A stretch of 64,000 nt of DNA from an uncultured Bacteroidales bacterium (GTDB taxonomy: Bacteria > Bacteroidota > Bacteroidia > Bacteroidales > Paludibacteraceae). The stretch is taken from NCBI GenBank assembly GCA_946616535.1, contig CAMOJA010000001.1:133640-197639 (forward strand). The letters are read 5' to 3'. The notes beneath the pieces are model-generated. The model was given only the letters and a program-made list of their open reading frames with translations, had not been told where the DNA came from and made no database searches. This document shows positions 52,801 through 61,707 of this stretch, in pieces. Each line of letters opens with the position of its first letter. Positions within the stretch are counted from its first letter, which is position 1. The translations under genes were made by a program, and so were the position numbers.

Positions 52801-55800
52801 TTGAATACACCATTCGATACATCAAACGTATCGATCAGTTCGTTCATGTTCACAAAGATCGAGTCCGGATCGAGTGGCTCATATTCCCGCGCAGGGATAT
52901 AAAGCCGTCCGCAGATGGTATCGGGCGACCCGAGATGCTTTTGTTCATCGAGGTAGTGATCTATCATTTGTACGAAACTCGGAGTACCCTCTTTGTTCAC
53001 GCATTTGACGGTGTAATAGACGCTTTCATTGTTGTATCCTTCTCCTGTGATTCCCTGATAATCCAAACGCAGGATGATATGTGTCGGGGTCTCTACGTCT
53101 TCTTTCTCCTTACATGCCGTATTGGCCTGATAAGCGATCAACGGCTGTTTGGTAGCGAAGATACACATATCGTCGATCACAAAGTCGTTTCCGTCCCAAC
53201 TGGAAGCCATGTTGTAAATTCGCACACGGAAATGATGGTACTCGACATGGGTGTTGAATACGATCGGGAAGTAGATTTGATACCATCCGTTCTTGGGCTC
53301 TATATCGCCCGTCATGTAGGTAGTGATGTTCTCCCAGTCCGTTCCGTTCACTGAACCCTGTACGGAAAACGTGAAGTTCGGGCGGGCATATTTTTTATCA
53401 AAGTTCTTACTCGGATTACCTATATAGCCCGAGAAGAACATCTTCTGGCCCGCGCATAAGGTCGTATTCAGGTTCAATGCGGCTACCTGACCGGACGACG
53501 ACATACCGTCGCAATAAATCATATAGCCGTTAGACGCTCCGCCGTGTTGCTCTAAGTCGTACCAATAATCGGTATAGTGGATACGGTTCACCAAGCCGTA
53601 CTCACCGAAGTTCGGCAGGTCGGATTGCGTGTGCAGACGGTTATGCGGCAGGTCCGGAGTCTCCGGATAGGTATAGCCGTACGAAGCATCTGCCCAAGGC
53701 AGAGGATGCGGATAAACGGTATATTCAGGTCCCGGCTTGTTATAGTCGAAGTTCAGGCGCTCCAGCACTTCGTAGCGCTGCTCGATCTCATCGTTGGTGA
53801 TAAGCGCTTTGCCGTTCGATTCTAACTTCGGACCATATTTCGATTGATCATGATAAATCACCATATAACGGCATATATTGAACATATGTGCGCCGTCGAC
53901 GGTAGAATCTTTACCGTGCGTATCTACCAATGTTTTCTGACTCCTTGAGCGCAGACAGTAATAAACCGTATCGAAGTCCTTGCCGGTAGGGATATTCTGC
54001 TTGGCCGGAACTTGCAGGAAGTCGTCTCCTTCGGTTATCTCGTAGTTACACGGTGTGTATTTCTGTGTCTTCGGGTCATAGGTATACCATTTGCACTCGG
54101 CATCCCATCCGCCGCACCAGATCATCGTATCCTGACGTACTCGGTTATCACTCCATGAAGCCCAGTTATCGTCACGCATATAGTAACCTAACAACGACTC
54201 TGAGTGCTTATTTGCTGCCACGTTGTCATAGTTATAGCGTTGCTCGGTAGAGAGCAGCAAGGGGTTCTTTAGCGGAGCCATGACTACATGGTCCTCCATA
54301 TAATGCTCATCCGCCAACGCATAGGAACCTGCATCATTGGTCGTTCTTTCGCTCTTAAATCCTTCCAACCGGGCTGCCATCTCTGTCCACGGGCGCAACT
54401 CGAATACCTCGCGCAGCGACAACGTCGGTTCCGGAATAGCCTGCATCGTATCCAAGTACGCTGTATCTATCTGGTTCTTGTACTTCAACGACATCGGCAG
54501 GTGGTCGTAGTAGTTACTGATATCCACCGCGTAGGTGACGGTCGGTTTATCTTTCTCTGCCACACCATAGGTCGTGATAGGCGGAGCTACCAAGACCGTC
54601 TTACAAGGCGGATTATTACGGACGTCTTTATAATCATTCGCTCTATAATGGAACACGGTATAACGACCCATCGTCACCAGTTTCTTCTTGCCCGGTCTAT
54701 CCGGATCGTTCACGGAGTCTCCGATGATACGGAACGGATAGTTATAGGTACCTGTGTTCTGTGGCTTCGTGCGCCATACGCTATCCGGGATATCGGAATC
54801 GCCGATCTCTCCTTCTCCCTCGCGATACCATCTCCACCAACCAAAGAAGTGACTCTCGCGAACCGGTAACTCAACGTTCTGCTCCGGATAATAGTAGAGA
54901 ACACGCTTGTTCTCGTGTACCTGTTGGATACCACCCACAAGCGGATCGCCCGATGCACCGGAAGAGTGAATCAGTTGCTGGTTGTTCGCATATTCGTACA
55001 AACTCGGTTGGGATACGGAGAGACGTTGGGAAACGAATCGCATATCCCCGCCTAACATGATGACGTAAGAGATAAAGATATAGGCGCGACGCGGCGAACG
55101 AATACCATTCTCCGTACATTGAACGGTAATCGTATTCTTGGTCTTTCCGGTTATTTTGCACCAACTCGGCGTGTTACCGTAGTCATCCATCAGACGTACT
55201 TCAGCGAGCGATTTATCACTCAGGTCCATCTTATTCGTTACATCCTCTACACGGGAGTCGATGGTAGCAAACGGCCTGTTATTCACATCCAGTACTTGCT
55301 TTCCCGTGTAGTTGGCAGTACCTAAGACGAAGGTATGGGTGACAGCCGGATCAAGTGTTACCTTATTGGGGAAGGTATAGTTATACTCATCGTTTGCTAC
55401 GGTACATGCGAGCGAGTCAAAGTCATCTATGTGATAGGTCGTACGAATCAACGGAATCTTCAGTTCTGCATCGCGCACTGACTGGTAACTGCTCCATCCG
55501 TCCTTGAAACGATAAGCAGGAGCACCGGGTTGCAAGGAGATGGTCACATGCAGCGTATCGACGATATTCACATACTTGCCGTCGATCTTCACATTCATCG
55601 GACTGGTTGCCGCGCCTGAGGTCGAGATGGTTGTCGTAAGCGTCTCGGCGTTGAGTACGTCGCTCAGGCCGCTCACCGCAGGGCTTGGAGTCGATCCGCT
55701 GTCGAATGTGCGCCCGTCCGGGATACGCGTGATGGTATACCTGGTCTTCCATTGTTTGTCTGCCGCGGTCAGACTGTCGATACGAGCCTGTTCTTGGCGA

Positions 55801-58800
55801 CAGCAATAAACCACTTTGTTGCCTACCAGCATCGAGTACTCCTTGTATGCCTTATAGCGCGTCTGGACGCCTACGGACATATTGGTGTTATAGCCGAAGG
55901 TCACCGTGTCGCGGCTCGGATAGGTCCCGTTATTCAGCAGGCTGTACTCCTGCAGCAGATAACTCCACGAGAAGACGGATGCCTCTTCTTCACTGGCTAC
56001 CAATATCAGTTCAGCGCCGCTACCACCCATCAGATCAAACTTCAACCATTGATTCGCTCCGTATCGGATCTTTACCTGCTCCTCGTAGTTGGCATTCGCG
56101 TTCGAATAGACATTGATAAATTTGAAGGTCATTACGGATGCAGCGCTCCCGCTTGCTTCAGGAGTGCTTCCGTTGATGACAAAATTCTTACCTACACCAT
56201 ACTCCGTGCGCAGCGTTAACTGATCCGGGTGAGTATCCTGATTCGGATAGGAGAACTGCCAAGGCGTGATATATTTGCCATCGTTGTTAGCCTCGTTCGC
56301 AGAACCTTTTACCAGAACAATCTTACCGGATCCGCTCTTGTAGAGGGTGGAACCGTCCTGCTTATACTGGCGGAAAATCAGTCCGTTGTTGCCGGTTCCT
56401 GCCGTGATATAATATCGCTGGTTGCCGGAATATACCGACCAGATCAACTCATGACCCTCTAAGGCCGTTTGCATCAGCGGGATACGAGCCGTTACCGGGT
56501 AGCTTTCCGCATTGATCGTGATATTCGTCGAGACGGTCATCGTATCGTAGTTCACACCCGAGACATTCTCCGCTTTGGTGGTCAGCGTAACATGTTGACT
56601 CACCGCTTCCGTGGTCGTAAAATACGTACTGCTCGAGCTGCCCGAAGAAGAGAACGTGCAAAGTTCCGGACTAAGCGCCAAACTGGTAGTGATCGTATCG
56701 ATAGAGATGATCTCTTCGCCTACCCGGTTGTTATGGATGTCCAATAGCTCGTGCGAAAACACTTTGGTCAGCACGAAATTGATGCGCTGGCTATGGTCCT
56801 TTAGCGGACTGAACGTGTAATTTTCGAATTCCGGCGTCAGTTCCAATCGAGTCTGTGGAGCACCATAGTGATACGTCTTCGTGCGCACGATGACATCGCG
56901 ATAACGGCTAAGACCGTCCACATGAAGACCATCATCCGCACTCTGTTTCTTCCATCTGCCGCGATACTCTTTAATCTTACTGATTGCACTCTGACTCAGC
57001 GTGATGCGGAATGTATCGATTATATCGATATAGTTTCCGCCCGCATCTTTCACGTTGAACGGGCTGGAGTTGCCGCTTACGATATTGTGATGCCAGTAGT
57101 AAGAGGTCTCTTCGTGCGTTACACGGTCTGTTTCCGCTACGCTTGTTACACGGCTGTCCGGAATCAACTCAAACAACTGCGTCACGCGGTAATCCGGAGA
57201 CAGATATAATTCGTTCGGGTCATTGATAGTCTTCTTGCTGTTGGGGTGGAAATAGACCGTATCTCCATCGACAACCATCACAGCTAACAACTGCTTACCG
57301 ATCAGCGAAGACCATACATCCTTGGTCGTCTGTTCGTCTTTGTGATATCCGAACTCAAGCGTATCGCGCCAAGCATGCGTACTATCCGGCAGGATGATAT
57401 AATGTGCATCGGCTACAATTACCGCGCTCATCTGGAATTCCGTCGCATCTTCTGCTGAGGCCACACCGTTAAACTGATTCGTGGCTGGGTCGTACTGTAC
57501 ATACGACTCCGTGTAATTACTTCGTCTCTTCAGTATCAACGAGTCGGGTTTGTTCTCCGAATCGTATTCCTCCAAGTATCGCTCCGAGTGGATTTTGGCA
57601 CTCGCGATATACGGCGTTTTATAGGTCGGCCAACTGATTTCCGTCGCATCGCTTGTCGTCCTGAACAGACCCGCCCAGGTGTTATTCGCCACAATCGTGT
57701 TCGGGGTCTGGTAGTACAAACCGATGAACTCGTCCTTGGATGGAGCAAAGTGCTCGTAGAAAGTCAGCGAGTCAATCTGTCCCTTCATCGTATAACGACG
57801 CGGGTCCAGCACGTGCTCCGTTGTATCCATGTTGGGTATATCGCCCTCTTTCCGCTTGATATCATTGTACGGATGGCGCAGCTCATACGTGCTCAGGTAA
57901 TTCGGGTTTAAGTTCGCTGCATCCTCCATACCCTGCCATGTGTTATCCCAGTTGTCGAAATGACGGGCACGGGCGTAACGGAACTCACCTGTACCTGTTC
58001 CCGGGTGAGTCAGGAAGTAGCGCTTGCCGGCCCGCAAGAAAGAGATCGCGATCTGAAGTGTACCTTCATACTCCGCTTGAGCATAGAGTTTCACCTCGCC
58101 TGTACCCGAGAAAGTATACGGATCGCCTATCTGATAGCGCGTACCTGTACCATCCGCTTTCGTATCCCATCCGAGGAACTTATAATCGGGTTTGATACGC
58201 GGCTCCATGAGAACTACCTCATTTTCGCCGTGCAAAGGATATTGAAGAGGCATCTCCAAACCCGTAAAACCGTTGTTATCATACCGGATCCATTTCTCTT
58301 GATCCGCTAAGATAAATACCATATGGCCGTTCGAATCCGTACTGTTGGTCGTGATCTGCGCATAGCCGGACAAACCCACGACCGATTCGCCTGTACTGGT
58401 CGGCACGCTATCGCCGCGTACCCATTTCGTCCAACCTTCTACTGCTGCTCCCGGGTCGCTCTCGCTGAACGTCGAACCGGTCATCAGCATCGTCTTAATA
58501 TGCAACTTGGCCCAATCACCGGTGATCGTCCACATCTCCTCGCTCGTCCACTCATTCTTGTCCGTTTTGTGCATCCGCACGTTCTTTCCGGTCTGTACTT
58601 TCAGGAAATAACCTGCAGGTTTGAACCGCACGTCCAGGTTAGCTACCGCCGAAGTCGTATCTGCCACCATCCGTCCGATGGCTCCTGCCGGTGCCTTGAA
58701 TGTACTCGGCAGACCGAATATCGGCAGTTCGCGTATCTTGGTGAAACGGGATTTAGCACCGCTCGTACCCATCGACTCTCCGTCATCGTCTTTATATTTG

Positions 58801-59861
58801 TTGTTATAACCTACATAGTAATACGTGCTGTCCGAATCCGGCACACGCATATAATCCGTTTGGATACAATGCTCTTCGTCCGCCGGACTCATACACATCA
58901 GACGGTCCATCGTGTAGATCTTTCTAAACGCGGTACTATCCGCAGCTATTTGAGAACTGGGGAGACGATCTTCATTCTTACGATACCTTGTATAATCCTG
59001 CTCGTCGGTCGCAAAGAAATAACTGCTGCAACTATTCATCGGGTTGTCCAACAGATAGAGACGGAAGAGCGTACGGGTCGTAGGATCGTGCTTCTTATCT
59101 GCAAAGGCATAGGCAGCATGACCTTTTGCAATAGTTCCGGCCGACCATGTTTTGTTCCCTAGCGTCGTATTGAAGGTTACCAATGCCGCATTGGTATAAG
59201 ACTGCGGGCCGTTGGCTTTCGGAATGTCGAACATATAGACCTCGCGGTAGGTCATCCCTAAGAAACCCGTTCCCATCCTTCCGTTAAAAGGAATCGTACC
59301 CCGGCCCAACGTACCATTCGGGTCAAAAGAAGTAGGGTTGGGACCGGGACTGCGAGTTACATCCGGCACACCGCGTTCGGTAGGAATGACGAACACAACA
59401 TCACAGGCCTCACCGTCGGTGTAACTACTCGTCAGTTCACCCAGGAACTTAAATTTCTCTTTCGTTTTCAGTGTCTTACCGTCGTTCCAAATCGTATAAA
59501 CGATACCGCCCAACGCTTTATTACCGCGATCCAACGGCGCACCCACCGACCATTCGTTCATCTCGGTTACTTCCGTGGCAGGGAGAAGTTTCATAAACGA
59601 ACCTGCCGCGTAGTCGTAATAGCCGCCCGAATAGCGGTTATAGTTACTAACAAAGAACTCCTCGCCCGGTTCTTCCGTGCCGTTACCGTTCTTATCAACC
59701 CATACTGACAGCAAGAAACGTTCGCCCTGCTCCATGTTTACAATCAAACCGGCGTCCGAAGGCGTCCATCCTACACCCCATGTCCGAACCGGAGTAAGTA
59801 ATAAACTAAAAAATAAAAGAAGAGAAATGTACCTTCCCAGACTAATTTTTCTCATGCTCAT
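49872..59861 (-). CDS. Giant secreted protein 2
   Basis: The 3329-residue protein has a signal peptide (MRKISLGRYISLLLFFSLLL, cut near VRTWG). It is built of beta-rich modules: three open with similar segments (GERFLLSVW, AGKRYFLTHPG, GNQRYYITAG). Around residue 545-590 there is a Listeria-Bacteroides (Flg_new, InlB B-repeat-like) unit with YKFLGWDTKADGTGTRYQIG. From about residue 2747 (EWNKPGNW) it is homologous to the end of giant protein 1 (QKFVFGNPTMGYIDIWGF, YEGEDALLMTL, IDLRDSIVNIPL). It ends VKFIKDDHVYILVNGQVYTI followed by LGQKIK, a short T9SS-like tail. The homologous middle contains FVIDDMCIFA and CAGQKMFFSGYIGNPS. It is coupled to the small gene by ATGA. Confidence 0.85.
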   Translation of the reverse strand: MSMRKISLGRYISLLLFFSLLLTPVRTWGVGWTPSDAGLIVNMEQGERFLLSVWVDKNGNGTEEPGEEFFVSNYNRYSGGYYDYAAGSFMKLLPATEVTEMNEWSVGAPLDRGNKALGGIVYTIWNDGKTLKTKEKFKFLGELTSSYTDGEACDVVFVIPTERGVPDVTRSPGPNPTSFDPNGTLGRGTIPFNGRMGTGFLGMTYREVYMFDIPKANGPQSYTNAALVTFNTTLGNKTWSAGTIAKGHAAYAFADKKHDPTTRTLFRLYLLDNPMNSCSSYFFATDEQDYTRYRKNEDRLPSSQIAADSTAFRKIYTMDRLMCMSPADEEHCIQTDYMRVPDSDSTYYYVGYNNKYKDDDGESMGTSGAKSRFTKIRELPIFGLPSTFKAPAGAIGRMVADTTSAVANLDVRFKPAGYFLKVQTGKNVRMHKTDKNEWTSEEMWTITGDWAKLHIKTMLMTGSTFSESDPGAAVEGWTKWVRGDSVPTSTGESVVGLSGYAQITTNSTDSNGHMVFILADQEKWIRYDNNGFTGLEMPLQYPLHGENEVVLMEPRIKPDYKFLGWDTKADGTGTRYQIGDPYTFSGTGEVKLYAQAEYEGTLQIAISFLRAGKRYFLTHPGTGTGEFRYARARHFDNWDNTWQGMEDAANLNPNYLSTYELRHPYNDIKRKEGDIPNMDTTEHVLDPRRYTMKGQIDSLTFYEHFAPSKDEFIGLYYQTPNTIVANNTWAGLFRTTSDATEISWPTYKTPYIASAKIHSERYLEEYDSENKPDSLILKRRSNYTESYVQYDPATNQFNGVASAEDATEFQMSAVIVADAHYIILPDSTHAWRDTLEFGYHKDEQTTKDVWSSLIGKQLLAVMVVDGDTVYFHPNSKKTINDPNELYLSPDYRVTQLFELIPDSRVTSVAETDRVTHEETSYYWHHNIVSGNSSPFNVKDAGGNYIDIIDTFRITLSQSAISKIKEYRGRWKKQSADDGLHVDGLSRYRDVIVRTKTYHYGAPQTRLELTPEFENYTFSPLKDHSQRINFVLTKVFSHELLDIHNNRVGEEIISIDTITTSLALSPELCTFSSSGSSSSTYFTTTEAVSQHVTLTTKAENVSGVNYDTMTVSTNITINAESYPVTARIPLMQTALEGHELIWSVYSGNQRYYITAGTGNNGLIFRQYKQDGSTLYKSGSGKIVLVKGSANEANNDGKYITPWQFSYPNQDTHPDQLTLRTEYGVGKNFVINGSTPEASGSAASVMTFKFINVYSNANANYEEQVKIRYGANQWLKFDLMGGSGAELILVASEEEASVFSWSYLLQEYSLLNNGTYPSRDTVTFGYNTNMSVGVQTRYKAYKEYSMLVGNKVVYCCRQEQARIDSLTAADKQWKTRYTITRIPDGRTFDSGSTPSPAVSGLSDVLNAETLTTTISTSGAATSPMNVKIDGKYVNIVDTLHVTISLQPGAPAYRFKDGWSSYQSVRDAELKIPLIRTTYHIDDFDSLACTVANDEYNYTFPNKVTLDPAVTHTFVLGTANYTGKQVLDVNNRPFATIDSRVEDVTNKMDLSDKSLAEVRLMDDYGNTPSWCKITGKTKNTITVQCTENGIRSPRRAYIFISYVIMLGGDMRFVSQRLSVSQPSLYEYANNQQLIHSSGASGDPLVGGIQQVHENKRVLYYYPEQNVELPVRESHFFGWWRWYREGEGEIGDSDIPDSVWRTKPQNTGTYNYPFRIIGDSVNDPDRPGKKKLVTMGRYTVFHYRANDYKDVRNNPPCKTVLVAPPITTYGVAEKDKPTVTYAVDISNYYDHLPMSLKYKNQIDTAYLDTMQAIPEPTLSLREVFELRPWTEMAARLEGFKSERTTNDAGSYALADEHYMEDHVVMAPLKNPLLLSTEQRYNYDNVAANKHSESLLGYYMRDDNWASWSDNRVRQDTMIWCGGWDAECKWYTYDPKTQKYTPCNYEITEGDDFLQVPAKQNIPTGKDFDTVYYCLRSRSQKTLVDTHGKDSTVDGAHMFNICRYMVIYHDQSKYGPKLESNGKALITNDEIEQRYEVLERLNFDYNKPGPEYTVYPHPLPWADASYGYTYPETPDLPHNRLHTQSDLPNFGEYGLVNRIHYTDYWYDLEQHGGASNGYMIYCDGMSSSGQVAALNLNTTLCAGQKMFFSGYIGNPSKNFDKKYARPNFTFSVQGSVNGTDWENITTYMTGDIEPKNGWYQIYFPIVFNTHVEYHHFRVRIYNMASSWDGNDFVIDDMCIFATKQPLIAYQANTACKEKEDVETPTHIILRLDYQGITGEGYNNESVYYTVKCVNKEGTPSFVQMIDHYLDEQKHLGSPDTICGRLYIPAREYEPLDPDSIFVNMNELIDTFDVSNGVFKEGYIYEILEGVIRPVKYVVHSAYLNPKDTFTVHMSAEYKDMLNSMCGLTSHLKVSNMMVLELNGEEVPDMEQTDLCANSTYDIGLHVKGSLYLDNSAPINLNGSCVNDWLLYGDTAEDKSVERYGYKYKDIVKVVKDILRCEPKGTTNANQFAKNLAAVNRNEMIRIQEQERVTLSDPSLDPYTMLTNLVNKGFLTLYQPTMTATVYSGDSIQYVIFPILGTGSDALHSASVEVCPLPILIKLKPNPESAKTPLIVGGLNRGASEMNHPVVVLANVNKANQEITLKVDSIMELVGIKTIELRSTDDPNFREGIHKLAYEPDTLYPTGEYYTKGSTITLRPSSSSNYKMKPGYSYTYGIMMQTILGLDTLVGGCEVGTIPFTVSVVPNYLRWDPQDTESDEWNKPGNWIGIDENNNPIHVNARFAPLNTTAILIPAMTDGRQYPELPDLSNKASYDSVKQVGFEYNTCDYIRFLPGAAMGQQQRMEYNHAIVDMPLPQNEWAFRSAPVKGMISGDLYMSNADLYKETSLWEVGSFDANGRNNTTGNASFWLSLYSKNTEHVGNTSEGIPSESRTTDGSWSKVANGLTLSLPPAQGWAVYSRTASGSPAAVRLPKEDDIYYYYNKSGERQDGQYEQNLQALRETNAEAQGGHAGELAFHPDGVVQSYLLSKDASSQKFVFGNPTMGYIDIWGFIADNGLVNEFGYMATNNEYTTVSKASALKTENVITEQKRYLPPMHAILVTTTAAASTSLEVRVNTSRVVVSPVADPSSAPRRTPRKYPEGIMTVTATNTVSPRCLSRLLIGQGYHDAVYEGEDALLMTLNIEKYTNNSTPATPFNLYAAEGENGLCIDLRDSIVNIPLSFYMSNLPFDPVTRLWFTGVNKIDEDLVLYDAVTESEQTIADGIYIDIQTPEQSHEVRYYIRRRGFTPQSGTDEPIVTGFEWIETEGEKAVKFIKDDHVYILVNGQVYTILGQKIK

Positions 59862-59880
59862 AAATAATTCAAAAAGTGCG

Positions 59881-59912
59881 CAAAGGTACTGCTTTTTATT
59901 TATTGCTGCAAT
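59881..59912 (-). promoter_or_regulatory. Promoter of giant secreted protein 2
   Basis: On the minus strand -33 ATTG (59912-59909), 20 nt, then -7 TACCTTTG (59888-59881), preceded by AAAAGCAG as before giant gene 1. It separates the giant gene from the AraC-type gene. Confidence 0.72.
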
Positions 59913-59980
59913 ACGTGCGCGCGCTTTTTGACGAATTCTTAAGAAAAACAGGGAATTTTTTACGAATTATAAAAATCCTC

Positions 59981-61177
59981 TTATGAAATGTCATCGCTTC
60001 CGCTTATCCTCTCTTTATTCCACTTCAGAGGACTGATGCCTGTCTCTTTAGAGAAAACCTGCGAGAAAACCGCTTGCGAAGCAAAACCCGAACGGCTGGC
60101 TACCTCGGCCATCTTCATCTCCGGATGCGCCTGCATCAACTGCTTCGCTTCCTCCACGCGATACGCGTTCACAAACTGATAGAAGGAACACCCGTACGTG
60201 GAGTTGACAAACTGCGATAGATAGGTGCGGTTCATGGGCAGTACCGCGCGAAGGTCCATGAGCTGGAAGTTCGGGTTGAGGTAGGGTTTCTCTTTTTGCA
60301 TCCACGCTTCGACTTTCTCCTGTTCCGCGGAAGATATTTCTTGCTGTTCGCTGTTCTCCTCCGCGGTTTCTGTGTTCAGTTCTTCGAGCGGGCTCTTGCG
60401 GAAAAGGATTTGTTCTGTGCTATAGATAATAATAAAGATGAATAGGAAGTTTTGGGTAACAAAGCGTCCCGGATTATCGGATAGGAGGACGTATATGTAG
60501 GACAGTCCCAACAGAAGAACCATGCTTAGATACCGCACGATCCACTGCGCATCAATGTGATCCATCGAGGAATAGTTTTCTTCACATCGGATGCGGTAGG
60601 CGCGGATATGCGAGAAGAGCAGAATGATCAGTACGGCGGGATATAGGGTAATCATGAAACGCAGGTCGATAGTGGGGAAAAAGTAATCCAGCGGCACTAA
60701 GAGCGCCATGGGAAGTAGCTGCAGGAGCGCTTTTTTCCATGTTAACCATCTGGGGCGTAGGGTCTCGGTGGGATAGACGAGCATGATCCAGCCCAGAAAG
60801 TTTCCTACGAATAACTCATAGGAATTGAACTGATCCGAACCGATACGAATCACCTGCCATTGGAATATATAGTCCTGCAAAATCAAGGCACAATCCGCAA
60901 GACCCCATAATAACATTGCGACGGCGGATGCTATACGGGTACGCATTCCTTCCGAGTGACGGAAGAGCATCCATGCACTAATCAGGCAGGTGGAAGAAAT
61001 CGCTCCGTGCTGAACGGGAAGCACTACGTCGAAGATATAATTCTCCGGGATAAAACGAGCCGACCAATGACCTAAAGCAACGAGGGCGGAGAGAATGAGG
61101 AAGAAAAACACATTCTCTCGATAATTATACCAAAACTCCCGTAACGAAGTCGTAATATGCAAACCCGATTCTTGCAT
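59981..61177 (-). CDS. Membrane-bound AraC-type transcriptional regulator
   Basis: The 398-residue protein carries seven hydrophobic helices in residues about 20-260 (for example VFFFLILSALVALGHWSARF, VVLPVQHGAISSTCLISAWM and YLSMVLLLGLSYIYVLLSD). A charged linker and a C-terminal AraC DNA-binding domain follow (LMDLRAVLPMNRTYLSQFVN, YQFVNAYRVEEAKQLMQAHP, MAEVASRSGFASQAVFSQVF, KETGISPLKW). Such 7TM-AraC proteins may sense a membrane or periplasmic signal. It lies 119 bp upstream of giant gene 2 on the same strand, making that operon its most likely target by position. Confidence 0.85.
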   Translation of the reverse strand: MQESGLHITTSLREFWYNYRENVFFFLILSALVALGHWSARFIPENYIFDVVLPVQHGAISSTCLISAWMLFRHSEGMRTRIASAVAMLLWGLADCALILQDYIFQWQVIRIGSDQFNSYELFVGNFLGWIMLVYPTETLRPRWLTWKKALLQLLPMALLVPLDYFFPTIDLRFMITLYPAVLIILLFSHIRAYRIRCEENYSSMDHIDAQWIVRYLSMVLLLGLSYIYVLLSDNPGRFVTQNFLFIFIIIYSTEQILFRKSPLEELNTETAEENSEQQEISSAEQEKVEAWMQKEKPYLNPNFQLMDLRAVLPMNRTYLSQFVNSTYGCSFYQFVNAYRVEEAKQLMQAHPEMKMAEVASRSGFASQAVFSQVFSKETGISPLKWNKERISGSDDIS

Positions 61178-61208
61178 TAATTTTGTGGCAATTTTCCAAA
61201 AAAGCCTG

Positions 61209-61240
61209 CAAAATTACTACAAAAAATTTGAAGTACCAAA
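61209..61240 (-). promoter_or_regulatory. Promoter of AraC-type regulator
   Basis: On the minus strand -33 TTTG (61240-61237), 20 nt, then -7 TAATTTTG (61216-61209). The start codon is about 30 nt further. Confidence 0.72.
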
Positions 61241-61305
61241 TAAATTGACAAAAAAAATGAATAATGCTTGTATTAATTCAGGTTTTTGGCGATTTAGTTG
61301 GAGTT

Positions 61306-61402
61306 CGCTAAATTGAGCGAACGTAAATTCGGAGGGAAAATTCCCAATAATCGACAGAACGAAGTGGCGGAGAACCCACCCCGAAGGGGAAGGGGCGTGC
61401 CG
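61306..61402. repeat. Cluster of short palindromes
   Basis: GTTCGCT-N6-AGCGAAC (about 61306-61325), GGGAA-N2-TTCCC and CCCC-GAA-GGGG follow each other in a non-coding stretch of unusual base composition. No open reading frame is convincing; it may be a decayed palindromic element or an RNA. Confidence 0.45.
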
Positions 61403-61452
61403 AAGTTACTACAAATTTTTAAAATTTGCAAGTTTTTGTAGCCAAAAAAATG

Positions 61453-61604
61453 AAAAAAAATTACCCACGAGACCGTGGCGGCATAGGCGCGGATTTAACA
61501 AACTCTCTACTATTTACTCTCTATTATTTCAGAAAATATTTAAGGCACAAATCTGCAAAGTGCAAAAAATAACCGCACCTATGCGCGCTGCCACTCTCGA
61601 AACG
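61453..61604 (-). ncRNA. Candidate structured small RNA
   Basis: Minus-strand transcript predicted from the promoter at 61610-61641. Its ends pair in a long stem: 5' CGAGA, GUGGC, then GCAUAGGUGCGG (12 bp, one G-U), matched 3' by CCGCGCCUAUGC, GCCAC and UCUCG, with small bulges. The enclosed 80 nt hold a GCAC-N11-GUGC hairpin and two UAGAGAG-like repeats. Eight Us follow the stem. No open frame is present. The closed-rod shape recalls 6S RNA, but the usual 6S terminal stem is not evident, so I give no family. Confidence 0.6.
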
Positions 61605-61609
61605 GACTG

Positions 61610-61641
61610 CAAAGGTACGATAAAAAAAGTACCTACGCAAG
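61610..61641 (-). promoter_or_regulatory. Promoter of the candidate small RNA
   Basis: On the minus strand -33 CTTG (61641-61638), 20 nt, then -7 TACCTTTG (61617-61610), in a gap with no gene to drive for over 400 bp. Confidence 0.7.
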
Positions 61642-61707
61642 TAACGCACGTATTTTTTGATGTTTTCTAAAAAATTTTTGACAAAATCTAAAAATACAAA
61701 CCGGTTT

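Noticed and set aside
61453..61604. Assignment of the candidate RNA as 6S RNA
   Set aside because: The closing stem fits, but the long terminal stem and defined central bubble of 6S are not evident; left unassigned.
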